The notes under the pieces: generated by a model
What the model saw: the letters and a program-made list of their open reading frames with translations, nothing else
The model's database searches: none
What the model was told of the DNA's origin: nothing
Origin: Omnitrophica WOR_2 bacterium GWA2_47_8
GTDB taxonomy: Bacteria > Omnitrophota > Gorgyraeia > Zapsychrales > GWA2-47-8
Direction: 5' to 3'
DNA length: 13,183 bases
NCBI GenBank assembly: GCA_001805375.1
Contig: MHFY01000118.1
Coordinates: 10,300-23,482 of the forward strand
In this document: piece after piece, positions 5,941 to 13,183 of the stretch
Layout: the number at the start of each line of letters is the position of its first letter
How positions within the stretch are numbered: the first letter of the stretch is position 1
Made by a program: the position numbers and the translations under genes

Positions 5941-7215
5941 ATGAAACGAAAAATAGTTGTCAGTGTTCTAATAACGTTTATAGCTGCGGCCAATGTCTGT
6001 CTTGCGCAAACGGGATCTTTTTTAAAACTTGATGATCTAATTGAAGAAGCCCTTAAGAATAATAAGGATATCGAGTCTGCCCATCGGCAATTAGAGGCAG
6101 CGAGATTCCGCATTCCGCAATCTTCGGCTTTACCGGATCCCATGGTCGGCTACTCTATTATGGGGCCGGATTTAGAGACCCGTCTAGGCCCGCAGGAAGA
6201 AATTTATGAATTTGAGCAGGTGATCCCCTTCCCGGGCAAGTTAATTGAAAAACGCAACACCGCCAAGGCCGAAGCCGAGGAAAAGGAAGCGCAATTAAGG
6301 TTAGCGGAAAAGGAAGTGGTTTTAAATACCGCCGAAACGTACTACGACCTTTACGCCGTTAATAAAACACTTCAAGTGACAGAGGAGATTTATGAGCTTT
6401 TAAAAAAATTTGAATCGATCGCCCAGGCGCGCTACGCCAGTGAACAAAGCGAACAAAGGGAAGTGGCTAAAGCTCAAACGGAAGTCTCCGAGACTTTACA
6501 GAAGATTTTCATGCTTCGCCAGCAAAAAGATACGCTTTTAGCGCTTTTAAATTCACTATTGAATAATAGTGTGGATCTGCAGCAGGGGAATATCCCGGAT
6601 CCGGAGTTGCCGGAGCTTGCCTTTACCTTGGATGAGCTCATTTTAAAAGCCGATAACAATCGGCCGGAACTTTTAGAGGCGAAGGCGGCATTAAAGAAAG
6701 AAAAATATGCTAACAGGCTAGCAAAATATGAAAATGCGCCGGATCTAAGCGTTGGCTTTCAATATATCCGCATAGGAGAAGGGATGACAACTGAGCCTGA
6801 CGACGGCAAAGATGCCTGGATGATCCCTCTTAAAATTACTATTCCCTTATGGCAAAACCGCATTGGTTCTGGTATCCAGGAATCTAATCGAAATCTAAAA
6901 TCCATAGAAGCACAACTTAAGCAGGAAGAAAATGTATCCCAGTATACTATCAAAAATGCTTTTTACCGTTTTACCTCAGCCTGCAAAATCTTTGAGCTTT
7001 ATCGAAATGCTTTGATCCCGCAGGCAGAATTAGCTTTTCGTTCCGACCAAGCGGGTTATGAAGCAGGGAAGACCGATATTTTAAATCTTCTCGATAGCGA
7101 AAAAGTGTATTTTAATGCGAAGGTCGCGTATTATCAGGCCTTAAGCGATGCTTTAAAGAACTCTTCTCTCTTAGAAAGAGCAACAGGGATTAGCCTGAGA
7201 GGAGGATATAAATGA
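5941..7215 (+). CDS. TolC-family outer-membrane factor of the Cus/Czc-type efflux system
   Basis: A 424-residue protein that would form the outer-membrane channel and periplasmic tunnel of the tripartite pump. It has a signal peptide (about 1-22, ending in VCLAQ), then two OEP repeats made of long amphipathic helices. Signatures include LDDLIEEALKNNKDIESA (family start), DPMVGYSI strand, FEQVIPFPGK at about 98-107 (typical of CusC/CzcC-type proteins), and the second-repeat start LDELILKADNNRPEL. The end fits the family (YEAGKTDILNLLDSE, then YYQALSDALKNSSLLERATG). The ribosome site is AAAGGA (5928-5933). Its TGA overlaps the ATG of the adaptor gene (ATGA), so the products are translationally coupled. 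Metal specificity lies in the partners. Confidence 0.9.
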   Translation: MKRKIVVSVLITFIAAANVCLAQTGSFLKLDDLIEEALKNNKDIESAHRQLEAARFRIPQSSALPDPMVGYSIMGPDLETRLGPQEEIYEFEQVIPFPGKLIEKRNTAKAEAEEKEAQLRLAEKEVVLNTAETYYDLYAVNKTLQVTEEIYELLKKFESIAQARYASEQSEQREVAKAQTEVSETLQKIFMLRQQKDTLLALLNSLLNNSVDLQQGNIPDPELPELAFTLDELILKADNNRPELLEAKAALKKEKYANRLAKYENAPDLSVGFQYIRIGEGMTTEPDDGKDAWMIPLKITIPLWQNRIGSGIQESNRNLKSIEAQLKQEENVSQYTIKNAFYRFTSACKIFELYRNALIPQAELAFRSDQAGYEAGKTDILNLLDSEKVYFNAKVAYYQALSDALKNSSLLERATGISLRGGYK

Positions 7216-8567
7216 AAAAGAAGATATTGATTTTTTTTATTATTCTCGCGGTCGGTTTTGCGGGGTATAAATTTTTTTCGGTCCTTACGCACAGACAGCA
7301 TGAGAGAGGAGAAAAAATTTATTATTGTCCGATGCATCCTACTTACACGAGTGACCGCCCCGGAACTTGTCCGATCTGCAATATGAATTTAGTCAAAAAG
7401 GAGATCACGCCCCAGATGCCGGAGGCCCAGCGCGTTGATAAACACCCGCGTGATATTTGCCTTATGCATGATTGCCATAAAAAATTGGGTGGAAAACCAT
7501 GCCCCATGATGGTAGTTGCCAAAGAAGGGGAAACCGTGACGTGTCCGATTTGTGGAACTTATATCGTTAAAGGTGGGAAATTGGCTGAAAAGAAGATCCT
7601 CTACTGGACTGATCCGATGATCCCTGGATTTAAATCAGACAAACCCGGAAAATCACCGATGAACATGGACTTGGTCCCGGTTTATGAAGAGGAAACGTTA
7701 GGACAGGGTGGGCAATCTCCTGAGGGTTATGCGCAGATCATGTTGAGCCCTCAGAAACAGCAATTGATCGGTATTAAAACAGCGCCGGTGGAAAAGAAGA
7801 AGTTGATCAAAACGATCCGAACCGTTGGGACTATCGCTCATGACCCGGAACTTTATCAAGCTCAGACGGAGTATATCCAGGCGGTTCAGGCTTTGGAACG
7901 GGCCAAACAAAGCAGCATCCCGGAAATTATCGAACAATCCCAAAGGCTGGCCGAGTCTTCACGTATTCGGCTTCGCCATATGGGGCTTAGCGACGAACTG
8001 ATCAATGAGATATCCACTTGGAAAGAGGCGGAACATAGTCTGCTGTACGCTAGTCCCGGTGAACCGGTTTGGGTCTATGCCAAGGTCTATGAATACGAGT
8101 TGCCTTTAATTCGTGTCGGACAAAAATTGAAAGCTCAAGTTCCTTCGATCCCAGACCGTATATTTGAAGGTGCTCTCCGAGCTGTGGATCAGATGGTTGA
8201 TCAGGAAACCCGCACGATACGGATTCGCGCTCAAGTGCAGGATCCCGAGGAGCAACTTAAGCCTGACATGTTTGTCAATGTGACGATCGAGGTTGATCTT
8301 GGAGAGGTTTTGGCAGTTCCTGAAGAAGCGGTTTTTGATACCGGCACCAAAAAGATCGTTTTTATCGATAACGGCCAGGGAGTATTCGAACCGCGTGATG
8401 TTATTTTAAGTGTCAAGGTCGATGATTTTTATGAAATCAAAAGCGGCCTTCAGGAAGGGGATAACATTGTCACAAGCGGAAATTTCTTGATCGATTCCGA
8501 AAGCCGATTAAAGGCCAGCCTGGAAGGTATGGGAGCCGGCGGAGGGGGGCATCAGCATGGACAATGA
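7212..8567 (+). CDS. cusB: CusB-like periplasmic adaptor with three N-terminal metal-binding modules
   Basis: A 451-residue membrane fusion protein linking the RND pump to the outer-membrane channel. Residues 4-25 form the N-terminal anchor or signal. Three modules follow: 37-64 (YYCPMHP and CPICNMNLV), 82-121 (CLMHDCH, CPMMV, CPICGTYIV) and 129-160 (YWTDPMIPG, KSPMNMDLVPVYEE). The first and third match the heavy-metal-binding domain of CusB/CopA-type proteins; the second is an odd Cys/His-rich version. Then come the adaptor strand (IGIKTAPVEKK), a shortened helical hairpin (about 211-265), the beta-barrel region (VWVYAKVYEYELPLIRVGQ, 286-304), and the C-terminal membrane-proximal part with NFLIDSESRLKASL. 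The tail ends in HQHGQ. Sequence typical of the lipoyl/barrel-sandwich halves is not seen. It overlaps the pump gene by 11 bases. Confidence 0.9.
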   Translation: MKKKILIFFIILAVGFAGYKFFSVLTHRQHERGEKIYYCPMHPTYTSDRPGTCPICNMNLVKKEITPQMPEAQRVDKHPRDICLMHDCHKKLGGKPCPMMVVAKEGETVTCPICGTYIVKGGKLAEKKILYWTDPMIPGFKSDKPGKSPMNMDLVPVYEEETLGQGGQSPEGYAQIMLSPQKQQLIGIKTAPVEKKKLIKTIRTVGTIAHDPELYQAQTEYIQAVQALERAKQSSIPEIIEQSQRLAESSRIRLRHMGLSDELINEISTWKEAEHSLLYASPGEPVWVYAKVYEYELPLIRVGQKLKAQVPSIPDRIFEGALRAVDQMVDQETRTIRIRAQVQDPEEQLKPDMFVNVTIEVDLGEVLAVPEEAVFDTGTKKIVFIDNGQGVFEPRDVILSVKVDDFYEIKSGLQEGDNIVTSGNFLIDSESRLKASLEGMGAGGGGHQHGQ

Positions 8568-11500
8568 CATGCAGCACACAAATAAGACCTCAGATAGCCC
8601 ACTCATAAGGAAGGAAAGTCTTACGGAAAAGATCATCGAATTCTCCGCCAAGAATAAATTCATTGTTCTTATTTTCGTAGCGGCGATGATGATCGGGGCG
8701 GTGTGGTCGTTAAAAAATATCCCGCTAGATGCGATCCCGGATCTGTCCGATACGCAGGTCATCATCTATTCCCGGTGGGACAGAAGCCCTGATATCATTG
8801 AGGATCAGGTCACTTACCCGATCGTTACCGCCATGCTGGGGGCGCCCAATGTCAAAGCGATACGCGGATTTTCCGATTTTGGTTTTTCCTATGTTTATGT
8901 GATCTTTAAAGATGGCACGGATATTTATTGGGCGCGCAGCCGGACCTTGGAATATTTAAGTAAGATCATTCCTCGCCTGCCGGAAGGAGTGCGTACTGAA
9001 TTGGGGCCCGATGCCACCGGCGTAGGATGGGTTTTTCAATATGCTTTGGTCGATAAATCCGGAAAAAATTCTTTGCAGGAATTACGGTCCTTTCAGGATT
9101 GGTATTTACGCTATCATCTGCAAAGCGTGCCCGGTGTGGCAGAGGTCGCTTCTATTGGCGGATTTGTCAAGCAATACCAGATCACGATCGACCCTAATCG
9201 CCTTTTGGCTTATAACATTCCGATTACAATGATAATCGAGGCTGTCCGTAAAGGGAATCAGGAAGTGGGCGGCCGGCTTCTGGAGTTTTCTGGTGCCGAG
9301 TATATGATCCGCGGCCGCGGGTATGTCAAATCGGTCGCGGATTTAGAGAGCATTGTTGTGGGTACGGACAAAAATGGCACGCCTATTCTGGTGAAAAATT
9401 TAGGGTCGGTCGCCATAGGACCGGAGATCCGCCGCGGTCTGGCTGATCTTGATGGGGAGGGGGATGTCGTCGGTGGAACGGTCATCATGCGTTTCGGCGA
9501 AAACGCCCTTAATGTTATAAATCGTGTCAAAGCTAAAATAAAGGAGATCAAACCCACTCTGCCGGAAGGAGTAGAAATTAAAGTTACTTATGACCGATCG
9601 GAGTTAATCCTCAAAGCGATCGAAACCCTCAAACATCAGCTGATCGAGGAAATGATCATTGTGAGTATCATTATTGTCATTTTTCTTTGGCATTTTCCGT
9701 CCGCCTTTGTCCCTATTGTGACGATCCCTATCGCTGTCCTTCTTTCTTTTATTCCTTTTTATGGGTTGAAATTAACCTCAAATATCATGTCGCTCGCTGG
9801 TATTGCCATTTCGATCGGCGTCCTAGTGGATGGTGCGATCGTGGAAGTGGAAAATGCTTATAAGCGCCTCGAGCAGTGGCATGAAGGGGGGCGAAAAGGA
9901 GATTATCACGCCATTTTATTAAAGGCCATTAAAGAAATCGGTCCATCGGTATTTTTTTCACTTTTGGTAATAGCCGTTGCCTTTATGCCTATTTTTACTC
10001 TGATCGATCAAGAGGGCCGGCTTTTTAAACCTTTGGCGTGGGCGAAAAATTTAGCGATGGCGATGGCCGCGATCCTTGCCATTACTTTGGATCCGGCGAT
10101 CCGGATGCTTTTTGTCCGTATGGAGCCTTTTAAACTTCGGTGGCCATGGGCCTCGAAAGCGGCCACCACGCTCCTGGTCGGAACTTATTACCCCGAGGAG
10201 AAACATCCTATCAGTAAGGTCCTGTTCCGTATCTATGAACCCGCCTGCCGTTTTGTCCTCAAGCATCGCAAAGGAACTATCATAGCCGCTTTAGTTCTGG
10301 TCCTTACGACGATCCCGGTTTATTTAAAATTAGGATCGGAATTCATGCCGCCTTTGTGGGAAGGGTCGATCCTCTATATGCCGACGACATTACCCGGTAT
10401 TTCGGTTACGGAAGCCCAAAAGCTTATGCAGACCCAGGATCGGATCTTAAAAAGTTTCCCCGAAGTTGAGAGTGTTTTCGGCAAGGCCGGCCGAATGGAA
10501 AGCTCGACCGATCCGGCGCCTTTTTCCATGATGGAGACAACGATCGTGTTAAAACCCGAGGATCAGTGGCGGAAAATCAAGCGCTGGTATTCCTGGCTGC
10601 CGGATGTCCTTGAAGGCCCGTTTCGCCGTTTTTGGCCGGATCATATATTGCATGAAGATCTGATCAACGAGATGGAAGCGGCCTTGAAGATCCCAGGGAC
10701 TACGAATGCCTGGACGATGCCTATTAAGGCGCGTATCGACATGTTGTCGACGGGTGTGCGTACGCCCATCGGCATAAAAGTTTTGGGATCGGATCTGAAA
10801 AAAGTGGAAGAGATCGGAACGCATCTTGAAATGATATTGAAGGACATTCCCGGGACAAGAAGCGTCTTCGCCGAACGAACCGCAGGGGGGTATTTTCTGG
10901 ATTTTGATCTGAAACGCGAAGAGCTGGCGCGTTACGGCCTGAGTGTTGAAGATGCCCAGATGACCATTCTTTCGGCCATTGGCGGCGAAAATATTTCGAC
11001 GACCATTGAAGGCCGTGAGCGTTACCCCATCAATATCCGTTATCCTCGAGAATTGAGGGATGATGTGGAGAAGCTTAAAAGGGTTTTTGTTCCCACGCCG
11101 TCGGGGCAGCATATTCCCTTGGTGCAGATCGCCGATATCGTGTTACGTACAGGCCCGGCCATGATCCGTAATGAAAACGGCCTTTTGGCTGGGTATGTGT
11201 ATGTTGACATGGCTGACAGGGATATCGGTACGTACGTTGAGGAAGCAAAAAAGATCGTGGCCAAAGAACTCAAAATGCCCCAGGGATATGCCTTGATCTG
11301 GAGCGGGCAGTATGAAAATATGCTGCGGGTGAAAGAGCGTTTAAAAGTAGTTCTGCCCCTTACGATCTTCATCATTTGCATCCTCCTTTATATGAATACC
11401 CGATCCATGGTTAAGACAGGGATCGTGCTTCTGGCAGTGCCGTTCTCTTTGATCGGGGCTGTTTGGTTATTATGGATCCTGGGGTATCATGTCTCTATTG

Positions 11501-11889
11501 CGGTTTGGGTTGGGATGATCGCCCTGATGGGCCTGGATGCGGAGACTGGTGTGTTTATGCTGCTCTTTTTAGATTTATCTTATCAAGATGCTGTTCGTAA
11601 CGATAAAATGAAGAACGAAAATGATCTAACGGAGGCTATCGTCCACGGCGCGGTCAAACGCGTTCGCCCTAAAATGATGACGGTCATGGCGGCTTTTATG
11701 GGGCTTCTTCCCATTATGTGGGCGACGGGGATCGGTGCTGATGTGATGAAGCGTATTGCCGCGCCTATGGTGGGTGGGCTTATCAGTTCTTTTGGTCTTG
11801 AACTGTTAGTTTATCCAGTGATATTTTATATCTGGAAATCACGGTCTGAATTAAAAGGTGGACCCAATAATTTAAAGGCCGTCCTTTAG
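8557..11889 (+). CDS. cusA: CusA/CzcA-family heavy-metal RND efflux pump
   Basis: 1110 residues, slightly longer than CusA (about 1047). It uses the proton motive force to export monovalent or divalent metal ions from periplasm or cytoplasm. TM4 holds GVLVDGAIVEVEN (421-433) with Asp425 and Glu432, the proton-relay residues of the family. Glu996 (GLDAETG) and Lys1039 (RVRPKMM) match the other relay residues of CusA. Of the three methionines that bind Cu/Ag in CusA, two are kept (M658 in APFSMMETT and M729 in RIDMLSTG). The third position is Leu795 (ARYGLSVED). An extra basic, Trp-rich stretch lies in the loop after TM6 (about residues 524-548). ATG 8557 follows a G-rich site (GGAGGGGGG, 8541-8549); ATG 8569 is an alternative. 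Cus-like monovalent specificity is likely but not proven. Confidence 0.93.
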   Translation: MDNDMQHTNKTSDSPLIRKESLTEKIIEFSAKNKFIVLIFVAAMMIGAVWSLKNIPLDAIPDLSDTQVIIYSRWDRSPDIIEDQVTYPIVTAMLGAPNVKAIRGFSDFGFSYVYVIFKDGTDIYWARSRTLEYLSKIIPRLPEGVRTELGPDATGVGWVFQYALVDKSGKNSLQELRSFQDWYLRYHLQSVPGVAEVASIGGFVKQYQITIDPNRLLAYNIPITMIIEAVRKGNQEVGGRLLEFSGAEYMIRGRGYVKSVADLESIVVGTDKNGTPILVKNLGSVAIGPEIRRGLADLDGEGDVVGGTVIMRFGENALNVINRVKAKIKEIKPTLPEGVEIKVTYDRSELILKAIETLKHQLIEEMIIVSIIIVIFLWHFPSAFVPIVTIPIAVLLSFIPFYGLKLTSNIMSLAGIAISIGVLVDGAIVEVENAYKRLEQWHEGGRKGDYHAILLKAIKEIGPSVFFSLLVIAVAFMPIFTLIDQEGRLFKPLAWAKNLAMAMAAILAITLDPAIRMLFVRMEPFKLRWPWASKAATTLLVGTYYPEEKHPISKVLFRIYEPACRFVLKHRKGTIIAALVLVLTTIPVYLKLGSEFMPPLWEGSILYMPTTLPGISVTEAQKLMQTQDRILKSFPEVESVFGKAGRMESSTDPAPFSMMETTIVLKPEDQWRKIKRWYSWLPDVLEGPFRRFWPDHILHEDLINEMEAALKIPGTTNAWTMPIKARIDMLSTGVRTPIGIKVLGSDLKKVEEIGTHLEMILKDIPGTRSVFAERTAGGYFLDFDLKREELARYGLSVEDAQMTILSAIGGENISTTIEGRERYPINIRYPRELRDDVEKLKRVFVPTPSGQHIPLVQIADIVLRTGPAMIRNENGLLAGYVYVDMADRDIGTYVEEAKKIVAKELKMPQGYALIWSGQYENMLRVKERLKVVLPLTIFIICILLYMNTRSMVKTGIVLLAVPFSLIGAVWLLWILGYHVSIAVWVGMIALMGLDAETGVFMLLFLDLSYQDAVRNDKMKNENDLTEAIVHGAVKRVRPKMMTVMAAFMGLLPIMWATGIGADVMKRIAAPMVGGLISSFGLELLVYPVIFYIWKSRSELKGGPNNLKAVL

Positions 11890-11931
11890 GGTGGCGGACC
11901 ACCGCGTCATTCCTTCTGAAAGAGAATGACG
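11890..11931 (+). repeat. two adjacent palindromes after the pump gene (REP-like)
   Basis: GGTGG-CGGA-CCACC (11890-11903) directly follows the stop codon. Then CGTCATTC (11905-11912) and GAATGACG (11924-11931) make a perfect 8-bp stem, extended by TCT/AGA. No T-run follows either, so termination is not expected. GTCATTCC/GAATGAC-type elements are common dispersed palindromes in bacteria. The rest of the gap to 11993 shows only the ribosome site of the next gene. Confidence 0.5.
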
Positions 11932-11993
11932 AAAATGATGGAAGGAGAAGAAGTCAGGAACGTAATCGCAACATTATTAACAGGAGGATATCC

Positions 11994-12425
11994 ATGAAAA
12001 GGAAATTATTTGTTTTTGGTCTTTTAGTTTTGCTGTCGGGTCTATCAGCGTCTCTTGCGATGGCCTGCAATTGTGGAAAAAAAGTTAATGGGAATCAGGC
12101 CGCATCTTGTCAATGTGCAAGTGGTTGTGGCGGGCAATCGGCTTGTTCGGATGATAGTTTTCAATTAGCTCAAGGGGTGGCACAAGATGAAAGCAACGAA
12201 GGCGAATCAAAGGCCGTTGAAGTCGGCAACAAAATTTGTCCGGTGAGCGGTGAAAAGGTAGGAGAAATGGGGGAGATTATCAAACACGAATATAACGGAA
12301 AGATCTACAATTTTTGCTGCAAAATGTGCATCAAGGATTTTAAAAACGACCCGGAAAAATACATTAAAAAATTAGAAGCCGCGGAAGCCGCCGGTTCTGC
12401 GGATGCCGATGAGCATGGTCATTAA
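11994..12425 (+). CDS. secreted Cys-rich YHS-domain protein
   Basis: A 143-residue protein with strong ribosome site AGGAGGA (11982-11988). Signal peptide about 1-24 (LFVFGLLVLLSGLSASLAMA), so it acts in the periplasm or on the membrane. The cut leaves C25 near the mature N-terminus, but the lipobox is poor. The mature start carries six cysteines (C25, C27, C39, C41, C45, C51). After an acidic linker comes a YHS domain (about 79-126): KICPVSGEKVG, HEYNGKIYNFCCKMC, DFKNDPEKYIKKL. C82, C108, C109 and C112 are candidate ligands. The tail ends EHGH. YHS domains bind metals and occur in Cu and Hg handling proteins. A periplasmic metal-binding or chaperone role for the upstream pump is inferred. 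Confidence 0.8.
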   Translation: MKRKLFVFGLLVLLSGLSASLAMACNCGKKVNGNQAASCQCASGCGGQSACSDDSFQLAQGVAQDESNEGESKAVEVGNKICPVSGEKVGEMGEIIKHEYNGKIYNFCCKMCIKDFKNDPEKYIKKLEAAEAAGSADADEHGH

Positions 12426-12837
12426 TACACCCATCCATCCCATCTTTGTACATTACCCGATAGCCTTGTTTACCACGGCACTGGGGCTGCAGATCATGTC
12501 TTATGTTCTGAAAAATCTTAAACTGCATCAATCCGCGATTTATGTTTATATCCTGGCAAGCGCCGCCGCACCCCTGACGGTTGGGACAGGGGTGTGGGAA
12601 GCGGAAGGGTTAAACCTGCATCATCCGGTCCGCTATTTTCATCAAAATTTTGGCTTTGCGGTCCTTGGTTTTTCTTTGTTGAACTTGATCCTTCTGCGGT
12701 TTGTTCATAAAAGGAAGGCCCATTATTTTCAGGCCGTTTTTACGGCCTGTCTTCTTATAACCGCGTTCTTAGTTGTTTGTACGGCTTATTTCGGCGGTGA
12801 ACTTGTTTATCAATACGCCGTTGGCGTAAAGGAATAA
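12403..12837 (+). CDS. DUF2231-family four-helix membrane protein
   Basis: A 144-residue protein overlapping the YHS gene by 23 bases, so translation is probably coupled. Three in-frame ATGs (12403, 12409, 12415) are candidates; 12415 would start just before the family motif. The N-terminus reads INTPIHPIFVHYPIALF, the HP-x-x-VHxPI signature of DUF2231. Four hydrophobic helices follow at about 18-36, 44-63, 82-100 and 110-132, with a conserved-looking LHHPVRYFHQNFG loop between the second and third. The role of DUF2231 is not established; it is often near redox or metal proteins, and the His-rich loops could hold a cofactor. Placement behind a metal-efflux cassette suggests a membrane partner of the YHS protein. 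Confidence 0.8.
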   Translation: MPMSMVINTPIHPIFVHYPIALFTTALGLQIMSYVLKNLKLHQSAIYVYILASAAAPLTVGTGVWEAEGLNLHHPVRYFHQNFGFAVLGFSLLNLILLRFVHKRKAHYFQAVFTACLLITAFLVVCTAYFGGELVYQYAVGVKE

Positions 12838-12846
12838 TTAACATTT

Positions 12847-13183
12847 ATGAATTTAGCCTGGATATCACTGTTAGCCTTAGTGTTGATCATGGTCCTGAGC
12901 CGCTGGGAACGGATCAATATCGGCATTCTGGCGATGGGATTGGCATGGGGGATAGGCTTTCTTTTGGCGAAAATGAGCCCAGCCGAGATCCTTCACGTAT
13001 TCCCTTTATCATTATTCAGGATCTTATTCGGAGTTACCCTTTTTTTCGGCTTAGCTAAGATCAACGGGACATTAGATAAGGTTACACACTTGATGCTGCG
13101 TTTTGCCAAAGGAAGGGCCGTTGTTCTTCCGATCATTTTTTTTGTTCTACCGTTGGTGTTGGCGATGATCGGGCCGGGAAATA
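12847..13183 (+). CDS. MatC-type (dicarboxylate carrier N-terminus) membrane transporter, 5' part
   Basis: ATG 12847 opens a frame that runs off the window edge after 112 residues. It reads as hydrophobic helices: one near 4-18, a second near 23-42, a third near 53-70, and a fourth near 90-108. Motifs LFFGLAKINGTLDKVTHLMLRFAKGRA and LAMIGPGN match the MatC_N family, ion-transporter-superfamily proteins related to dicarboxylate carriers. The only ribosome-site candidate, AAAGGA (12828-12833), is 13 bases away, so translation may depend on the upstream gene. Nine bases separate the stop and the ATG. Substrate unknown: organic acid transport is the family expectation, and a link to metals is only by position. 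Confidence 0.75.
   Translation, partial: MNLAWISLLALVLIMVLSRWERINIGILAMGLAWGIGFLLAKMSPAEILHVFPLSLFRILFGVTLFFGLAKINGTLDKVTHLMLRFAKGRAVVLPIIFFVLPLVLAMIGPGN

Noticed and set aside
10549..11112. Long minus-strand open frame inside the pump gene
   Set aside because: It lies opposite a strongly conserved RND coding region, has no ribosome site and no recognisable domain. It is a shadow of the + strand frame.
11887..11912. T-box-like string (AGGGTGG...ACC...CGCG) after the pump gene
   Set aside because: It resembles the T-box antiterminator core, but the spacing is wrong, no specifier stem can exist upstream (it is coding sequence), no terminator follows, and the next gene is not an aminoacyl-tRNA or amino acid gene.

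Overview
The window is a 13.2 kb stretch of a bacterial chromosome with moderate GC content. Every gene I can support lies on the + strand. No phage, transposase, rRNA or CRISPR was seen. The gene style (split transketolase, long-form transaldolase, Cus-type efflux with Cys-rich accessory proteins, short intergenic palindromes) suggests an uncultured Gram-negative lineage such as Omnitrophota or a relative. That placement is an inference only. The outer-membrane factor and periplasmic adaptor do show that the cell has two membranes.

Left part (1-1972): the 3' end of a CorA Mg2+ channel is followed, with overlapping ends, by a class I SAM methyltransferase and a small exported protein of unknown function. 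A short two-part membrane-protein locus comes next and looks broken by a one-base frameshift.

Middle (1973-5399): a promoter leads into about 200 nt of tandem, imperfectly palindromic units. Each starts with the same GGGCCAT heptamer that begins the acceptor stem of the tRNA-Lys(CTT) which ends the array. Downstream lie the two halves of a split transketolase, a terminator embedded in an interleaved a-b-a'-b' repeat, and transaldolase. The enzymes supply the non-oxidative pentose phosphate interconversions.

Right part (5400-13183): a metal-efflux island. A strong sigma70-type promoter, with a perfect 14-bp palindrome filling its spacer, starts right after transaldolase. It drives a small exported Cys-rich protein, then an outer-membrane factor, a CusB-like adaptor and a CusA/CzcA-type RND pump, the last three joined by overlapping ends. 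After a REP-like spacer come a secreted Cys-rich YHS-domain protein, a DUF2231 membrane protein, and the start of a MatC-type membrane carrier cut by the window edge. The likely concept is periplasmic capture of a soft metal (Cu/Ag-like) by Cys/Met/His-rich small proteins and by metal-binding modules on the adaptor, then export through the tripartite pump.

The most unusual points are the adaptor, which carries three tandem metal-binding modules but seems to lack both halves of the lipoyl/barrel-sandwich domain; the hairpin array upstream of the tRNA; and the palindromic operator in the efflux promoter.
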